The translations under genes and the position numbers were made by a program. Shown here piece by piece: positions 17,001 to 25,589 of a DNA stretch of 64,000 nt. Each line of letters starts with the position of its first letter. Positions within the stretch are counted from its first letter, which is position 1. This DNA is from Spirochaetia bacterium UBA5763 (GTDB taxonomy: Bacteria > Spirochaetota > UBA4802 > UBA5550): positions 167,780-231,779 of the forward strand of contig DIEX01000030.1 in the NCBI GenBank assembly GCA_002418835.1. Direction: 5' to 3'. The notes beneath the pieces were generated by a model. The model worked only from the letters and a program-made list of their open reading frames with translations. It was not told the DNA's origin and did no database searches.

Positions 17001-17822
17001 ATGAAACGAAACATTATAAAAATCGATGAAGAGAAATGCAACGGATGCGGCCAGTGCGTAACCGGCTGTCCTGAAGGTGCAATACAGATGGTGAACGGAA
17101 AAGCGCGCCTTGTGAGCGAGAACTACTGCGACGGCCTTGGCGCATGCATAGGGGACTGCCCTGTTGGAGCAATCTCTGTTGAAGAGCGGGAAGCCACGGC
17201 ATACAGCGAAGCACTGGTAATGGAAAACATGATACTCCAGGGTGAGGGGGTTGTACGCAAACACCTTGAGCATCTGCTTGAACATAAAGAGATGGAGCTA
17301 TACGACGAGGCAATGGATATACTGGCAGCTAAGGGGATCAACATCGAACCTGAAACTCCTCATCAGCCCGCACACAATCATGGGCATGAATGCCCTGGCA
17401 GCATGAACATGGTTCTGAAGAAGAACATTGAACCGGTGAAAAAATCTGATTCCCCTGCCGGGTTCTCGCGCCTGAACCAGTGGCCTGTGAAGCTGAAACT
17501 CCTCTCCCCGGACTCCACTGTATTCAGCGGCGGAGTTGACCTCCTTGTGTCAGCAGACTGCGCGCCATACGCCAGCGGAAATTTCCACGAGGAGTTCCTG
17601 AACGGCAGGATAATGATTACTTTCTGCCCCAAGCTGGACCCGTACATTGATGAATACAGGGAGAAACTGGCTGCAATACTTACCAATCATGATATAAGGT
17701 CAATCACTCTCGTCAGGATGGAGGTCCCATGCTGCGGCGGAGTAACAGCCCTTGTACAGGAAGCCCTTAAGCGCAGCGGAAAGAACATCCCGGTTGACCA
17801 GAGGATTGTGAAGATAGTTTAA
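17001..17822 (+). CDS. Di-cluster 4Fe-4S ferredoxin-like protein
   Basis: 273 residues. Two cluster motifs lie near the N-terminus: CNGCGQCVTGCPEGA (about residue 12) and the less regular CDGLGACIGDCPVGA. The central part has histidines (HQPAHNHGHECPG); the C-terminal part has further cysteines (ADCAPYA, TFCPKLD, MEVPCCGG) that could bind metal. The ATG at 17001 follows a GGTGGAG ribosome site; the open frame upstream runs through a GC-rich repeat and is not credible. It is a cytoplasmic redox protein; its partner is unknown. Divergent from the Crp/Fnr gene, so likely under redox or NO control. Confidence 0.82.
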   Translation: MKRNIIKIDEEKCNGCGQCVTGCPEGAIQMVNGKARLVSENYCDGLGACIGDCPVGAISVEEREATAYSEALVMENMILQGEGVVRKHLEHLLEHKEMELYDEAMDILAAKGINIEPETPHQPAHNHGHECPGSMNMVLKKNIEPVKKSDSPAGFSRLNQWPVKLKLLSPDSTVFSGGVDLLVSADCAPYASGNFHEEFLNGRIMITFCPKLDPYIDEYREKLAAILTNHDIRSITLVRMEVPCCGGVTALVQEALKRSGKNIPVDQRIVKIV

Positions 17823-17883
17823 TATTATTTCTTGACCTGCGTGAGTTTATCGAATAGCTTCTCTTAAATAAGAGGAGTATTCG

Positions 17884-19128
17884 ATGACAAGAGAAGAGAG
17901 AAGCTGGATTCTGTACGACGTAGCCAACTCGGCATTTATACTGATTATGGTTACAGCGGTAATGCCCATCTTCTTCAAGGAGATTGCGGCTCAGGGACTC
18001 ACAGGGGCACAGTCAACTTCTATCTGGGGATACGCCATTTCATCTGCAGCGCTCATTACTGCTCTTGCGGCCCCCTTTCTCGGCGCTCTTGCTGACTATA
18101 AAGGGAACAAACTCCGTTTTTTCACGGCGTTTTTACTTACAGGAGTTGCGTCAACAATCGCACTCACTGCTGTTGATACCGGGCAGTGGCTCCTCTGCTT
18201 CTTTATATTTCTGGCTGCCAAAATTTCATGGTCAGGCGCGAATATATTCTACGACTCATTCATCACCGATGTCACAACACCGGAGCGCACAGACAGAATA
18301 TCATCATCCGGTTACGCATGGGGATATATCGGCAGCACTATCCCCTTTATCATCATTATAATAATACTGATGTCAGCGGCTGGAGGAGTTCCCGCTCCCA
18401 TTCATTACAGAGCAGGTTTTGTAATAACAGCTGTGTGGTGGCTCCTCCTCTCTCTCCCAATGCTTAAGAATGTGAGGCAGAAACACTATATACCTGAATC
18501 TGACGCTCCGCTGAAAGACAGCATCAGACGGCTTATCTCCGGAATTAAAAACGCCGGTGAACATAAAAACGCTTACCTCTTTTTACTCGGCTACTTCTTC
18601 TACATTGACGGAGTGGACACAATTATAAGTATGGCCGGGGCCTACGGAATAGACTCAGGCCTCAGCACTGTAACACTGATATCAGCAATACTGGCAATTC
18701 AGATACTGGCCTTCCCCTTCGCGATACTCTACGGCAGACTTGCGGCGCGATTCAGCACGAAGAGAATGATCATGATCGGAATTGCAATTTACACTGTGAT
18801 TACCTTCATAGCTTTTTTCCTCCCTGAGATAAAATCACCGGAGGGGAAAACTTATACTTTCTGGTTTCTTTCATTCCTTGTGGCTACATCAATGGGTGGA
18901 ATCCAGGCACTGAGCCGTTCATTCTACAGCAGGCTTATTCCTGTGGAGCGGTCCGCAGAATTTTTCGGACTCTATAATATATTCGGAAAATTCGCAGCGA
19001 TACTGGGGCCATTTATGATGGGGGTTGCCACACAGCTCACGGGAAATTCAAGGTACGGGATACTCTGCGTACTGTTTCTCTTTTTTGCAGGGGGAGTTAT
19101 ACTGAGGAGAGTGAATACAGAGTTATAA
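17884..19128 (+). CDS. UMF1 (Atg22-like) MFS transporter
   Basis: 414-residue major facilitator with about 12 membrane segments. The opening REERSWILYDVANSAFILIMVTAVMPIFF is the hallmark of the UMF1/Atg22 branch, whose fungal members export amino acids from vacuoles; the bacterial substrate is not known. Also seen: FLGALADYKGNKLRFF, the MFS loop 2-3 signature, and ALSRSFYSRLIPVERSAEFFGLYN. It starts 61 bases after the ferredoxin gene. The intervening sequence has a possible ribosome site (AAGAGGAG). Confidence 0.88.
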   Translation: MTREERSWILYDVANSAFILIMVTAVMPIFFKEIAAQGLTGAQSTSIWGYAISSAALITALAAPFLGALADYKGNKLRFFTAFLLTGVASTIALTAVDTGQWLLCFFIFLAAKISWSGANIFYDSFITDVTTPERTDRISSSGYAWGYIGSTIPFIIIIIILMSAAGGVPAPIHYRAGFVITAVWWLLLSLPMLKNVRQKHYIPESDAPLKDSIRRLISGIKNAGEHKNAYLFLLGYFFYIDGVDTIISMAGAYGIDSGLSTVTLISAILAIQILAFPFAILYGRLAARFSTKRMIMIGIAIYTVITFIAFFLPEIKSPEGKTYTFWFLSFLVATSMGGIQALSRSFYSRLIPVERSAEFFGLYNIFGKFAAILGPFMMGVATQLTGNSRYGILCVLFLFFAGGVILRRVNTEL

Positions 19129-19205
19129 TTTTTTAATTTACAAATAGAACCTTTTACTGCCATAATACACGAAAAAAAGAGTTTACCGGTTTCAGGAGTA
19201 TTAAA

Positions 19206-20330
19206 ATGAAAAAAATAATCCTTATATTGTCGCTTATAGTTGCGGCCCTCCCCCTCTATGCTGATGATTTATACCTGCACGACAACAGTATAATCAAAGG
19301 TGAAGTAACTGAATTCACCACTGAAACAATAAAATATAAAACCGCAGATGGGCAGACTGCTGAAACAGCAAAAGATCTGGTTGAAAAAATCATCTATTCC
19401 CGCGGACGCCAGGTTGAGTTCACAGACAGGATATTCCTTAAAGATAATTCTGTGATCTCCGGAAAAGTTACAGGTACAAGCGGAGATTATACAGAGTACA
19501 ATCCCGCAGGCCCGCTACTTATTGATAGAGTTCTTACTGCTGAAATTATCAGGATAGTTTACAGCAATGGCCGCGTTGAGGACTTCGCTCTTAAAAACGG
19601 GATTCACACAATATATCTCAATGACGGAAGAACTCTGAAAGGTAAAGATATTACTATTAATGAAAAATTCATTGAATTCACAAATGAGGCAGGGCTCAAA
19701 GAATCTTACGGAACAGCTGTAATTGATAAAATAGTCTACAGTAATGGAGAGGTGAGAACATTTCAGCCTGCTGAACCGGATAAAAAAACAGAGAAAAAAC
19801 AAGCTGAAAAAGCAATAACACCTCCATCCGGAATGTTCATGGAGTTTGAATGGGGATGGAACGGCTACACAGGGCTGGGCGCCAGGTTCGATTACATGAT
19901 ATTCAACGATTTCTCCCTGAACGCCGGGGTCGGTGCAGGTTTCTGGGGGTACAGGATCTCCGGCGCATTACGCTACTACCTGGACTACCCTTACGGTACT
20001 GCTTTCAGTATAGGAGCAGCCTATAACTCCGGAGGTGAACTGGAGAGCGACTATGACACAACCGACAGTTCAGGGAATGTAAGGACAGAAAAAGTAACCT
20101 TTGATCTGAAGCCTGTACTCTGCATAAATGCAACAATCCTTTATTCCTTCATGGTGAACAGAAAAGACAAAATCTATATCGAAGCCGGTTACAGCTACGC
20201 GATACAGGACAAAAAATACTCCTATAAAACAGATAATAATGCCTCCCTTACAGAGGAATCAGAGGATATCATGGATATAATGGCACCCGGAGGGATAATT
20301 CTCACCGTAGGATATGCTTTCATGTTCTGA
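19206..20330 (+). CDS. Secreted protein with three N-terminal repeats and an outer-membrane beta-barrel
   Basis: 374 residues with a signal peptide (MKKIILILSLIVAALPLYA). Three repeats of about 50 residues follow, each of the form LxDxSxIxGxV ... IxxIxYSxGxxxxF (residues about 22-180); this SH3-like beta pattern is common in proteins that carry an N-terminal periplasmic domain. A lysine/glutamate-rich linker leads to about 165 residues with alternating hydrophobic strands ending in a terminal aromatic residue (LTVGYAFMF), typical of a small outer-membrane barrel. Function not known. Confidence 0.78.
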   Translation: MKKIILILSLIVAALPLYADDLYLHDNSIIKGEVTEFTTETIKYKTADGQTAETAKDLVEKIIYSRGRQVEFTDRIFLKDNSVISGKVTGTSGDYTEYNPAGPLLIDRVLTAEIIRIVYSNGRVEDFALKNGIHTIYLNDGRTLKGKDITINEKFIEFTNEAGLKESYGTAVIDKIVYSNGEVRTFQPAEPDKKTEKKQAEKAITPPSGMFMEFEWGWNGYTGLGARFDYMIFNDFSLNAGVGAGFWGYRISGALRYYLDYPYGTAFSIGAAYNSGGELESDYDTTDSSGNVRTEKVTFDLKPVLCINATILYSFMVNRKDKIYIEAGYSYAIQDKKYSYKTDNNASLTEESEDIMDIMAPGGIILTVGYAFMF

Positions 20331-20379
20331 CACAAACCCCTTTAATTTTAAAAAAAAATCCTGAAATTGTTATTGACAC

Positions 20380-20405
20380 AAACGTTTCTTTTAATAGAAA
20401 CGTTT
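20380..20405. promoter_or_regulatory. Perfect 10-6-10 operator-like palindrome before trpB2
   Basis: AAACGTTTCT and AGAAACGTTT flank TTTAAT. A TTGACA hexamer lies at 20373-20378, immediately upstream, and a third half-site (AGAAACG) occurs at 20414-20420. A dimeric repressor or activator binding here would cover the probable core promoter. The regulator is not identified; TrpR, LacI-type and other families are all possible. Confidence 0.7.
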
Positions 20406-20463
20406 CTATATACAGAAACGGCTATCTGCTATATAGTAAAAATAATCAGACAGGGTAATAATA

Positions 20464-21831
20464 ATGACAAAAATACCGTACAAAACCTATCTCACTGAAG
20501 ACGAAATGCCAAAGCAATGGTATAATATAAGGGCGGACATGAAAGAGCAGCACGATCCTCTCCTTAATCCCGGAACCCTTCAGCCTCTTAATACCGGGGA
20601 TCTATACCCGGTATTTGCCAAAGAACTCTGTAAACAGGAGATGGATACCACAACCAGGTATATAGATATCCCGGAACCTGTATTGGACTACTACAAAACA
20701 TACAGGCCGTCCCCTCTGATTCGCGCCTATAATCTTGAAAAAGCACTGGATACACCTGCAAAGATATATTTTAAATTCGAAGGTAACAACACTTCAGGGA
20801 GCCATAAACTGAATGCAGCTGCTGCCATGGCATATTATGCGAAAGCTGAGGGCCTCACATCCCTTACAACTGAAACCGGAGCGGGTCAGTGGGGAACAGC
20901 ACTCTCCATGGCATGCGCTCACTTCGGACTGGCCCTGACAGTGTACATGGTTAAGGTCTCTTTTCAGCAGAAACCTTTCCGTAAAGCAGTAATGGAAACT
21001 TACGGCGCAAAAATAATTCCCAGCCCTTCAGACACAACAGAGGTGGGTCGTGCGATCCTTGCAAAAAATCCTGAAACCGGGGGGAGCCTGGGGTGCGCGA
21101 TCTCCGAAGCTATCGAAGTCTCAATGAAAGATGACAAATGCCGTTATGCACTGGGGTCTGTACTTAACCAGGTACTGCTCCACCAGTCTATCATAGGCCT
21201 TGAAAGTAAAATTGCCATGGAAAAGCTTGGCGAATACCCTGACATCGTTATCGGATGCGCAGGGGGCGGTTCAAACCTCGGCGGACTCATGTCTGCATTC
21301 ATGCAGGACAAACTCACAGGGAAGAGTAATTCACGCTTTATCGCAGTGGAGCCGGCTTCATGCCCTTCATTGACACGGGGAAAATACGCCTATGACTTCT
21401 GTGATACAGGGAAGATGACGCCACTTGCAAGGATGTACACGCTGGGGAGCGACTTCATCCCTTCACCTAACCATGCGGGTGGGCTCCGTTATCACGGCAT
21501 GTCGCCGATCCTTTCAAAGCTTTACCATGACGGATATATGGAAGCAGTCTCTGCTGAACAGAACCAGGTATTTGAAGCAGCAACTAAATTCTGCAAGCTT
21601 GAGCAGATCCTCCCTGCACCTGAATCTTCGCACGCCATCTACACAGCCATACAGGAAGCGCTTAAGTGCAAAGAGACCGGTGAAAAGAAAACCATTCTCT
21701 TCGGCCTCACAGGCACAGGATATTTCGATATGAACGCCTACATGCAGTATAATGAAGGGACAATGACAGACTACATCCCCACAGATGCGGATCTACAGGT
21801 TGGTTTTAACGGGCTCCCGAAAGTAGATTAG
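20464..21831 (+). CDS. trpB: TrpB2-type tryptophan synthase beta chain
   Basis: PLP-dependent enzyme that condenses indole with serine to make tryptophan. 455 residues, longer than TrpB1 (about 400), with the N-terminal extension of the TrpB2 class (IPYKTYLTEDEMPKQWYNIRAD). The PLP lysine is in SGSHKLNAA; also seen are the catalytic-loop stretch TTETGAGQWGTAL and the phosphate-binding GCAGGGSNLGG. No trpA is adjacent, which is usual for TrpB2, thought to act as an indole-salvage enzyme. A palindromic operator precedes it and a strong hairpin follows. Confidence 0.93.
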   Translation: MTKIPYKTYLTEDEMPKQWYNIRADMKEQHDPLLNPGTLQPLNTGDLYPVFAKELCKQEMDTTTRYIDIPEPVLDYYKTYRPSPLIRAYNLEKALDTPAKIYFKFEGNNTSGSHKLNAAAAMAYYAKAEGLTSLTTETGAGQWGTALSMACAHFGLALTVYMVKVSFQQKPFRKAVMETYGAKIIPSPSDTTEVGRAILAKNPETGGSLGCAISEAIEVSMKDDKCRYALGSVLNQVLLHQSIIGLESKIAMEKLGEYPDIVIGCAGGGSNLGGLMSAFMQDKLTGKSNSRFIAVEPASCPSLTRGKYAYDFCDTGKMTPLARMYTLGSDFIPSPNHAGGLRYHGMSPILSKLYHDGYMEAVSAEQNQVFEAATKFCKLEQILPAPESSHAIYTAIQEALKCKETGEKKTILFGLTGTGYFDMNAYMQYNEGTMTDYIPTDADLQVGFNGLPKVD

Positions 21832-21870
21832 TAATAAAATTCAGGTTTTTCATATACATACACAAACAGA

Positions 21871-21894
21871 CAGGGCTGCCAAAGGGCAGCCCTG
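21871..21894. terminator. Bidirectional terminator-like hairpin
   Basis: Perfect 10-bp stem CAGGGCTGCC / GGCAGCCCTG with a 4-nt loop, between the convergent trpB2 and tatA genes. The downstream tract (ATTAATTT) is only moderately T-rich. Confidence 0.7.
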
Positions 21895-21917
21895 ATTAAT
21901 TTCCTGTAAGATATTAA

Positions 21918-22106
21918 TTATTTCTTATCTTCCGGATCCTCATCTTTAACAGACTTCTTGAATTCTTTAATTCCTGAACCGATGTCCTTTGCTATTTTCG
22001 GAATTTTCCCTGCGCCGAAAAGAACAAGTACAATAAGAAATATTACAACAAGTTCCCCTATCCCCGGCATACCGAAAGCATAATTTAAAGTGATGTTGCT
22101 GTACAT
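21918..22106 (-). CDS. tatA: TatA/TatE twin-arginine translocase subunit
   Basis: 62-residue pore-forming component of the Tat export system. Single membrane helix (IGELVVIFLIVLVLFGAGKIP), the FGAGKIPKIAKDIG amphipathic-helix signature and a charged C-terminus. The ATG at 22106 has GCAGGAG six bases upstream; an in-frame TTG at 22121 overlaps that site and is rejected. No tatB or tatC is adjacent. Confidence 0.92.
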   Translation of the reverse strand: MYSNITLNYAFGMPGIGELVVIFLIVLVLFGAGKIPKIAKDIGSGIKEFKKSVKDEDPEDKK

Positions 22107-22263
22107 ATAAAACTCCTGCAAAATATCATAAAACAGGTTTTATTCACCTGCATTTCCGGCAGAAAATGCGCTGATTAACCGATTAAGGCCTTATTAATTC
22201 ATGTATAGAAAAATATCAAAGACTTTTTACGGATTTTTCAGTAAAAATAGGGTTTCATTTAAA

Positions 22264-22289
22264 TTGACAATTATGCTGTGTTTTATAAT
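22264..22289 (+). promoter_or_regulatory. Possible promoter for the TerC-family gene
   Basis: TTGACA (22264) and TATAAT (22284) are both perfect hexamers, but the 14-nt spacer is shorter than the usual 16-18. No manganese-riboswitch signature was recognised in this leader. Confidence 0.35.
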
Positions 22290-22325
22290 TTTAACACCAT
22301 ATTCATCACTATACGAGGTTAAAAA

Positions 22326-23033
22326 ATGGAATGGATTATCGCCCTGCTGACACTGACTTTTCTTGAAATCGTACTTGGAATAGATAACATAATCTTTATA
22401 TCAATTCTTACAAATAAACTCCCTGAACATCAGAAACAGAAAGGGAGAGTTTTCGGCCTCAGCCTGGCGCTGGTATTCAGGGTGATACTGCTTTTCTCTC
22501 TTACATGGATGGTAAAACATCTCACTAATCCTATATTCAGTGTCCTATCCACTGATTTCAGCATCAGGGAAATAATCCTCATCGCAGGAGGCCTTTTTCT
22601 CCTGGCAAAAAGCACAATGGAGGTACACCATAAACTGGACATCGCACACGGGGATAACCAGAAGGTTGCTGAAGTGACAGGTTTTGCAGGCGCCATTATA
22701 CAGATAGGGCTTCTTGACATAGTGTTCTCATTCGATTCAATACTTACTGCAATAGGCCTTACTGACATGCTCCCTGTCATGATTACAGCAGTTGTAATCT
22801 CCATGATAATAATGATGATCTTCTCCGGAAAGGTGGCGGACTTTATCCATAAAAATCCTACTCTCGAAATGCTTGCTCTCTCCTTTCTCCTCCTCATAGG
22901 CTTTATGCTTGTTGTTGAGGGTTTCCATTACGAGATACCCAAGGGGTATATATACTTTGCGGTTTTCTTCTCACTCTTTGTGGAGGTTCTGAATATGAAG
23001 CTCCGGAAGAAGAGGGAGATAGAAATAATCTGA
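22326..23033 (+). CDS. TerC-family integral membrane protein
   Basis: 235 residues, about seven membrane segments. TerC-family signature: LEIVLGIDNIIFISIL near the N-terminus and LLDIVFSFDSILTAIGLTD in the middle, with intramembrane acidic residues suited to metal transport. Family members export manganese or help metallate exported enzymes; tellurite resistance is only a historical label. It is a single gene with its own upstream region of about 220 bp and a weak hairpin downstream. Confidence 0.9.
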   Translation: MEWIIALLTLTFLEIVLGIDNIIFISILTNKLPEHQKQKGRVFGLSLALVFRVILLFSLTWMVKHLTNPIFSVLSTDFSIREIILIAGGLFLLAKSTMEVHHKLDIAHGDNQKVAEVTGFAGAIIQIGLLDIVFSFDSILTAIGLTDMLPVMITAVVISMIIMMIFSGKVADFIHKNPTLEMLALSFLLLIGFMLVVEGFHYEIPKGYIYFAVFFSLFVEVLNMKLRKKREIEII

Positions 23034-23075
23034 CCGTAAAAGGCCTCTTATTATATTAAAATTTAACAGAATTAA

Positions 23076-23102
23076 GCCCCTGCGGGATGTTTTTCCAGGG
23101 GC
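23076..23102 (+). terminator. Hairpin after the TerC-family gene
   Basis: GCCCCTG / CAGGGGC 7-bp stem with a 13-nt loop, followed by ATTTCTGT. A modest terminator candidate. Confidence 0.4.
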
Positions 23103-23229
23103 ATTTCTGTGTTCAAAAAATCTGATAAATAATTTTTTCAGACCTCAGTTAATTATTGACTTTTTTCCATAAAATTCCACTTAGTCAAACTTGAAATAGT
23201 CTCATGTTATTAATTTTAGGAGCAAGTAA

Positions 23230-23640
23230 ATGAGTAAAACACCAGATGGCCTGGTAAGCCGGGGTGCTTACATGAGGACAGAGGTTAACGGGCAGAAATA
23301 CTACGGCAAGCATTTCATGGCAACAGCCGTAGCATGCAACGAAAACCTTCTGAACCTTGAGTCTGTGTCCCGTTTTGTAAAAGAGATGGTTCCCGCTATC
23401 GATATGGTTCCGTATGGAGACCTTGTAATAGCAAGGTTCGGGGAGGGTATTGAAGAGGGTATCTCAGCTGTACAGCTGATTGTAACAAGCGCGATCACAA
23501 TACATACAAACGATATGTATCGTGACCTTTACCTTGACGTTTTCAGCTGCAAGTGGTTTGACGAAGCGATCATCGTTAAGATGATTAAGGAATTCTTCTC
23601 TCCGGAAGAGATTAAGGAAAACGTTGTACTAAGGAGATAA
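23230..23640 (+). CDS. AdoMet-decarboxylase-like (SpeD-related) protein
   Basis: 136 residues related to class 1 S-adenosylmethionine decarboxylase, a pyruvoyl enzyme of polyamine synthesis. The YGKHFMATAVACNENLL opening and GISAVQLIVTSAITIHTNDMY to LDVFSCK align with the family's processing site region (SGVVxxxESHxTIHTWPE to DVFTCG). The serine that would form the pyruvoyl group is kept (TS instead of ES), as are the IHT histidine and the FSC cysteine, but the residue before the cleavage site is threonine, the next histidine is alanine and the WPE motif is lost. It may be an altered decarboxylase or a non-catalytic homologue. It overlaps the SET gene by one base. Confidence 0.75.
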   Translation: MSKTPDGLVSRGAYMRTEVNGQKYYGKHFMATAVACNENLLNLESVSRFVKEMVPAIDMVPYGDLVIARFGEGIEEGISAVQLIVTSAITIHTNDMYRDLYLDVFSCKWFDEAIIVKMIKEFFSPEEIKENVVLRR

Positions 23641-24140
23641 TGTCAATGCTTGACGACCCTGTTCCAGACCGGTTTTATCCGGAATTCTACCCCAGATTTT
23701 CCTATGAGCCTACAAGGGAAATGTTTGAAATTATTCAGACAGATGAAAAAGGCGAAGGGATAATATCACAGGCCAGTTTCAGGCCGGGCGATATCGTATT
23801 TAAATTTGCCGGGGTTCTTTTAAGCGAAATTACGCTTTATACTCTCCAGATGAAACCTGGGAGCCATCTTCACGATCCGTTCTTTATGGGAAAAGTTCTT
23901 CATAGCTGCGATCCCAATATGTCATGTGACATGGATACGCAGACATTCACGGCCATCAAAGAGATAAAACCGGGCGATTTTCTGACAATGGATTACGAAA
24001 CAACAGAGGATGAACTCTTCCGTGCTTTCGAATGCAGCTGCGGTGCGCCCAACTGTAAAAAACTGATAAAGGGGAAAATGTTCCGCTTACAGCATATGCA
24101 GGAAGCTTCTGAACTTCAATATGCTGCAGCGGGCACCTGA
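23640..24140 (+). CDS. SET-domain protein (putative lysine methyltransferase)
   Basis: 166 residues with the SET hallmarks in order: GEGIISQASFRPGDIVF (N-terminal SET motif, SAM site), LHSCDPNMSCD (in place of NHSCxPN), DFLTMDYE (catalytic tyrosine region) and a post-SET cysteine cluster ECSCGAPNCKKLIKG that normally binds zinc. SET enzymes transfer methyl groups from SAM to protein lysines; the target here is unknown. The ATG overlaps the stop of the SpeD-like gene (TAATG) with an AAGGAG ribosome site just before it, so the two proteins are made together. A second ATG two codons in is possible. Confidence 0.85.
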   Translation: MSMLDDPVPDRFYPEFYPRFSYEPTREMFEIIQTDEKGEGIISQASFRPGDIVFKFAGVLLSEITLYTLQMKPGSHLHDPFFMGKVLHSCDPNMSCDMDTQTFTAIKEIKPGDFLTMDYETTEDELFRAFECSCGAPNCKKLIKGKMFRLQHMQEASELQYAAAGT

Positions 24141-24172
24141 CAGTTTTTTCAAAGAGAACAATTCACTAAAAT

Positions 24173-24206
24173 AAAAAACGGCGTTTTTAAAAACGCCGTT
24201 TTTTTT
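24173..24206. terminator. Strong bidirectional terminator
   Basis: Perfect 16-bp palindromic arms around ACGGCG/CGCCGT with A-tracts before and T-tracts after, so it works on both strands. It separates the convergent SET gene and the rubredoxin-fusion gene. Confidence 0.88.
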
Positions 24207-24214
24207 GTTAACTC

Positions 24215-24769
24215 CTAACCAGGCATGTAAGCATACATAAGCTTAATCCCGATACGGGCAAGAATTGCCTGCAATCCAAGCGCTATAACTGACAGTAAAG
24301 TTATCGGAAGCAGCATGGCCTCCACTCCCCCGGCAATCTGTATATAGAGCATTACAGCGGTCACAGCAAAGAGGGCCACTCCAAGAATCATCTTCTTCTT
24401 AAGTGCCGGAGTTGAAATCTTTTTAAACCTAACCTTCCCGTCAAAAACACCTGAAACAAAAGCTCCAAAAACACTTAAAGGGAGCAGGTAGACAAGCATC
24501 TCAACAGCAGCAGTAAGGCGCACAGCATAATGCAGGGGCAGCAGCATACTCAGAAGAGTGAAAAAGGGAATAATTGCAGAAACCCCCTGTGGAATATGCA
24601 GAATTATCGGATGAATATCAATGGACATTATCAGCCGCCTCTTCTCTGAAATATTATATTTATAATCCTCAAAGGCCTTTTTACCCACTCCACAGGCAGG
24701 GCATATATCCGGGGCGCCATCTTTATCCATTATGTAACCGCATGCACGGCATTTCAGATATTCTTTCAT
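24215..24769 (-). CDS. Rubredoxin-like domain fused to a four-helix membrane domain
   Basis: 184 residues. The N-terminus has a rubredoxin knuckle pair (LKCRACGYIMDKDG and DICPACGVGKKAFE) expected to bind one iron. About residues 50-180 form four hydrophobic segments resembling the DUF2231-type domain, with histidines in DIHPIILHIPQG that could ligate haem. Such fusions are thought to be membrane electron-transfer proteins. The start was set at the ATG with GGAGGA upstream (an in-frame TTG two codons earlier lies too near that site). Single gene, behind a strong terminator. Confidence 0.82.
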   Translation of the reverse strand: MKEYLKCRACGYIMDKDGAPDICPACGVGKKAFEDYKYNISEKRRLIMSIDIHPIILHIPQGVSAIIPFFTLLSMLLPLHYAVRLTAAVEMLVYLLPLSVFGAFVSGVFDGKVRFKKISTPALKKKMILGVALFAVTAVMLYIQIAGGVEAMLLPITLLSVIALGLQAILARIGIKLMYAYMPG

Positions 24770-24886
24770 ATTCAATCCTCCGGGATAATAATATAGCTTT
24801 TCTCCATGGTGTTTATTATATTATAATTGCAGGAAAGCAAGTCAAAATGTTTCCATATCTTGTCATTCCGGTTTTGACGCAGTCAA

Positions 24887-24959
24887 ATACCGGAATCTTA
24901 AGGTAAACAATAATTATTCTTTTTTTCAGGAATAAATTTTGTCATTAAGATTCCGGTAT
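24887..24959. repeat. Inverted repeat with 15-bp perfect arms, MITE-like
   Basis: ATACCGGAATCTTAA (24887-24901) and its exact complement (24945-24959) flank 43 AT-rich bases, within the 24770-25063 gap. The nearby CATTCCGG and GACTTGTACTGAGC-like sequences suggest an interspersed repeat of roughly 150 bp. No coding capacity. Confidence 0.6.
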
Positions 24960-25063
24960 TATCTTACTTCGGCAGGCTCAGTACAAGTCAATACACCGGC
25001 ATGACTGATTGTTTACTGAACAAATAGTCAGCGCGATATAAATATAAAAACAGGTAAGTAAAA

Positions 25064-25588
25064 ATGAAAACAAAAATCTTAACAATACTGATTGCAGCGT
25101 TCCTCACATCCTGCACAACAACCGGGGGAAAAGGGACACCGGACAGTATAGATTTCAGTCTCTACCAGGGGACATGGTACGAGATTGCCAGACTCCCCAA
25201 CTCATTTGAAAACGGGCTTAAATGCATAACCGCAACATACAGTTACAACAAAGACGGGATGATCCTCCTTACCAATAAAGGAGTGAATAAACAGAATCCC
25301 GATGACATAAAAACTTTAACAGCCAGGGCATGGGTTCCTGATCCGGAGCATCCCGAGAACCTGAAAGTCCAGTTTGTCTGGCCGGTTGTGACAGACTACC
25401 TCCTTGTACATATTGACAGAGATAAAGGTTACGCCATTATCGGAACACCATCACGCAAGCTCCTCTGGTTTCTAAGCAGGGCAGACTCCATACCTGAAAC
25501 CGATATGAATGAGCTTAAACGGATTGCCGCAAAAAATGAATTTAATACTGAGGGAATAGTGTTAGTAGAACAGGGATGCAGCAGGTAA
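25064..25588 (+). CDS. blc: Bacterial lipocalin (Blc-type lipoprotein)
   Basis: 174 residues. The lipobox LTSC follows a short signal, so it is a lipid-anchored outer-membrane protein. Lipocalin signatures: YQGTWYEIARLPNSFE (first conserved region) and NLKVQFVWPVVTDYLLVHID, ending with GTPSRKLLWFLSR. Blc proteins bind fatty acids or lysophospholipids and help keep the outer membrane in order under stress. One base separates it from the histidine kinase gene downstream, so the two are co-transcribed. Confidence 0.92.
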   Translation: MKTKILTILIAAFLTSCTTTGGKGTPDSIDFSLYQGTWYEIARLPNSFENGLKCITATYSYNKDGMILLTNKGVNKQNPDDIKTLTARAWVPDPEHPENLKVQFVWPVVTDYLLVHIDRDKGYAIIGTPSRKLLWFLSRADSIPETDMNELKRIAAKNEFNTEGIVLVEQGCSR

Positions 25589-25589
25589 T

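Noticed and set aside
22107..22325. Manganese riboswitch (yybP-ykoY) before the TerC-family gene
   Set aside because: The characteristic conserved motifs and paired stems could not be found in the leader.
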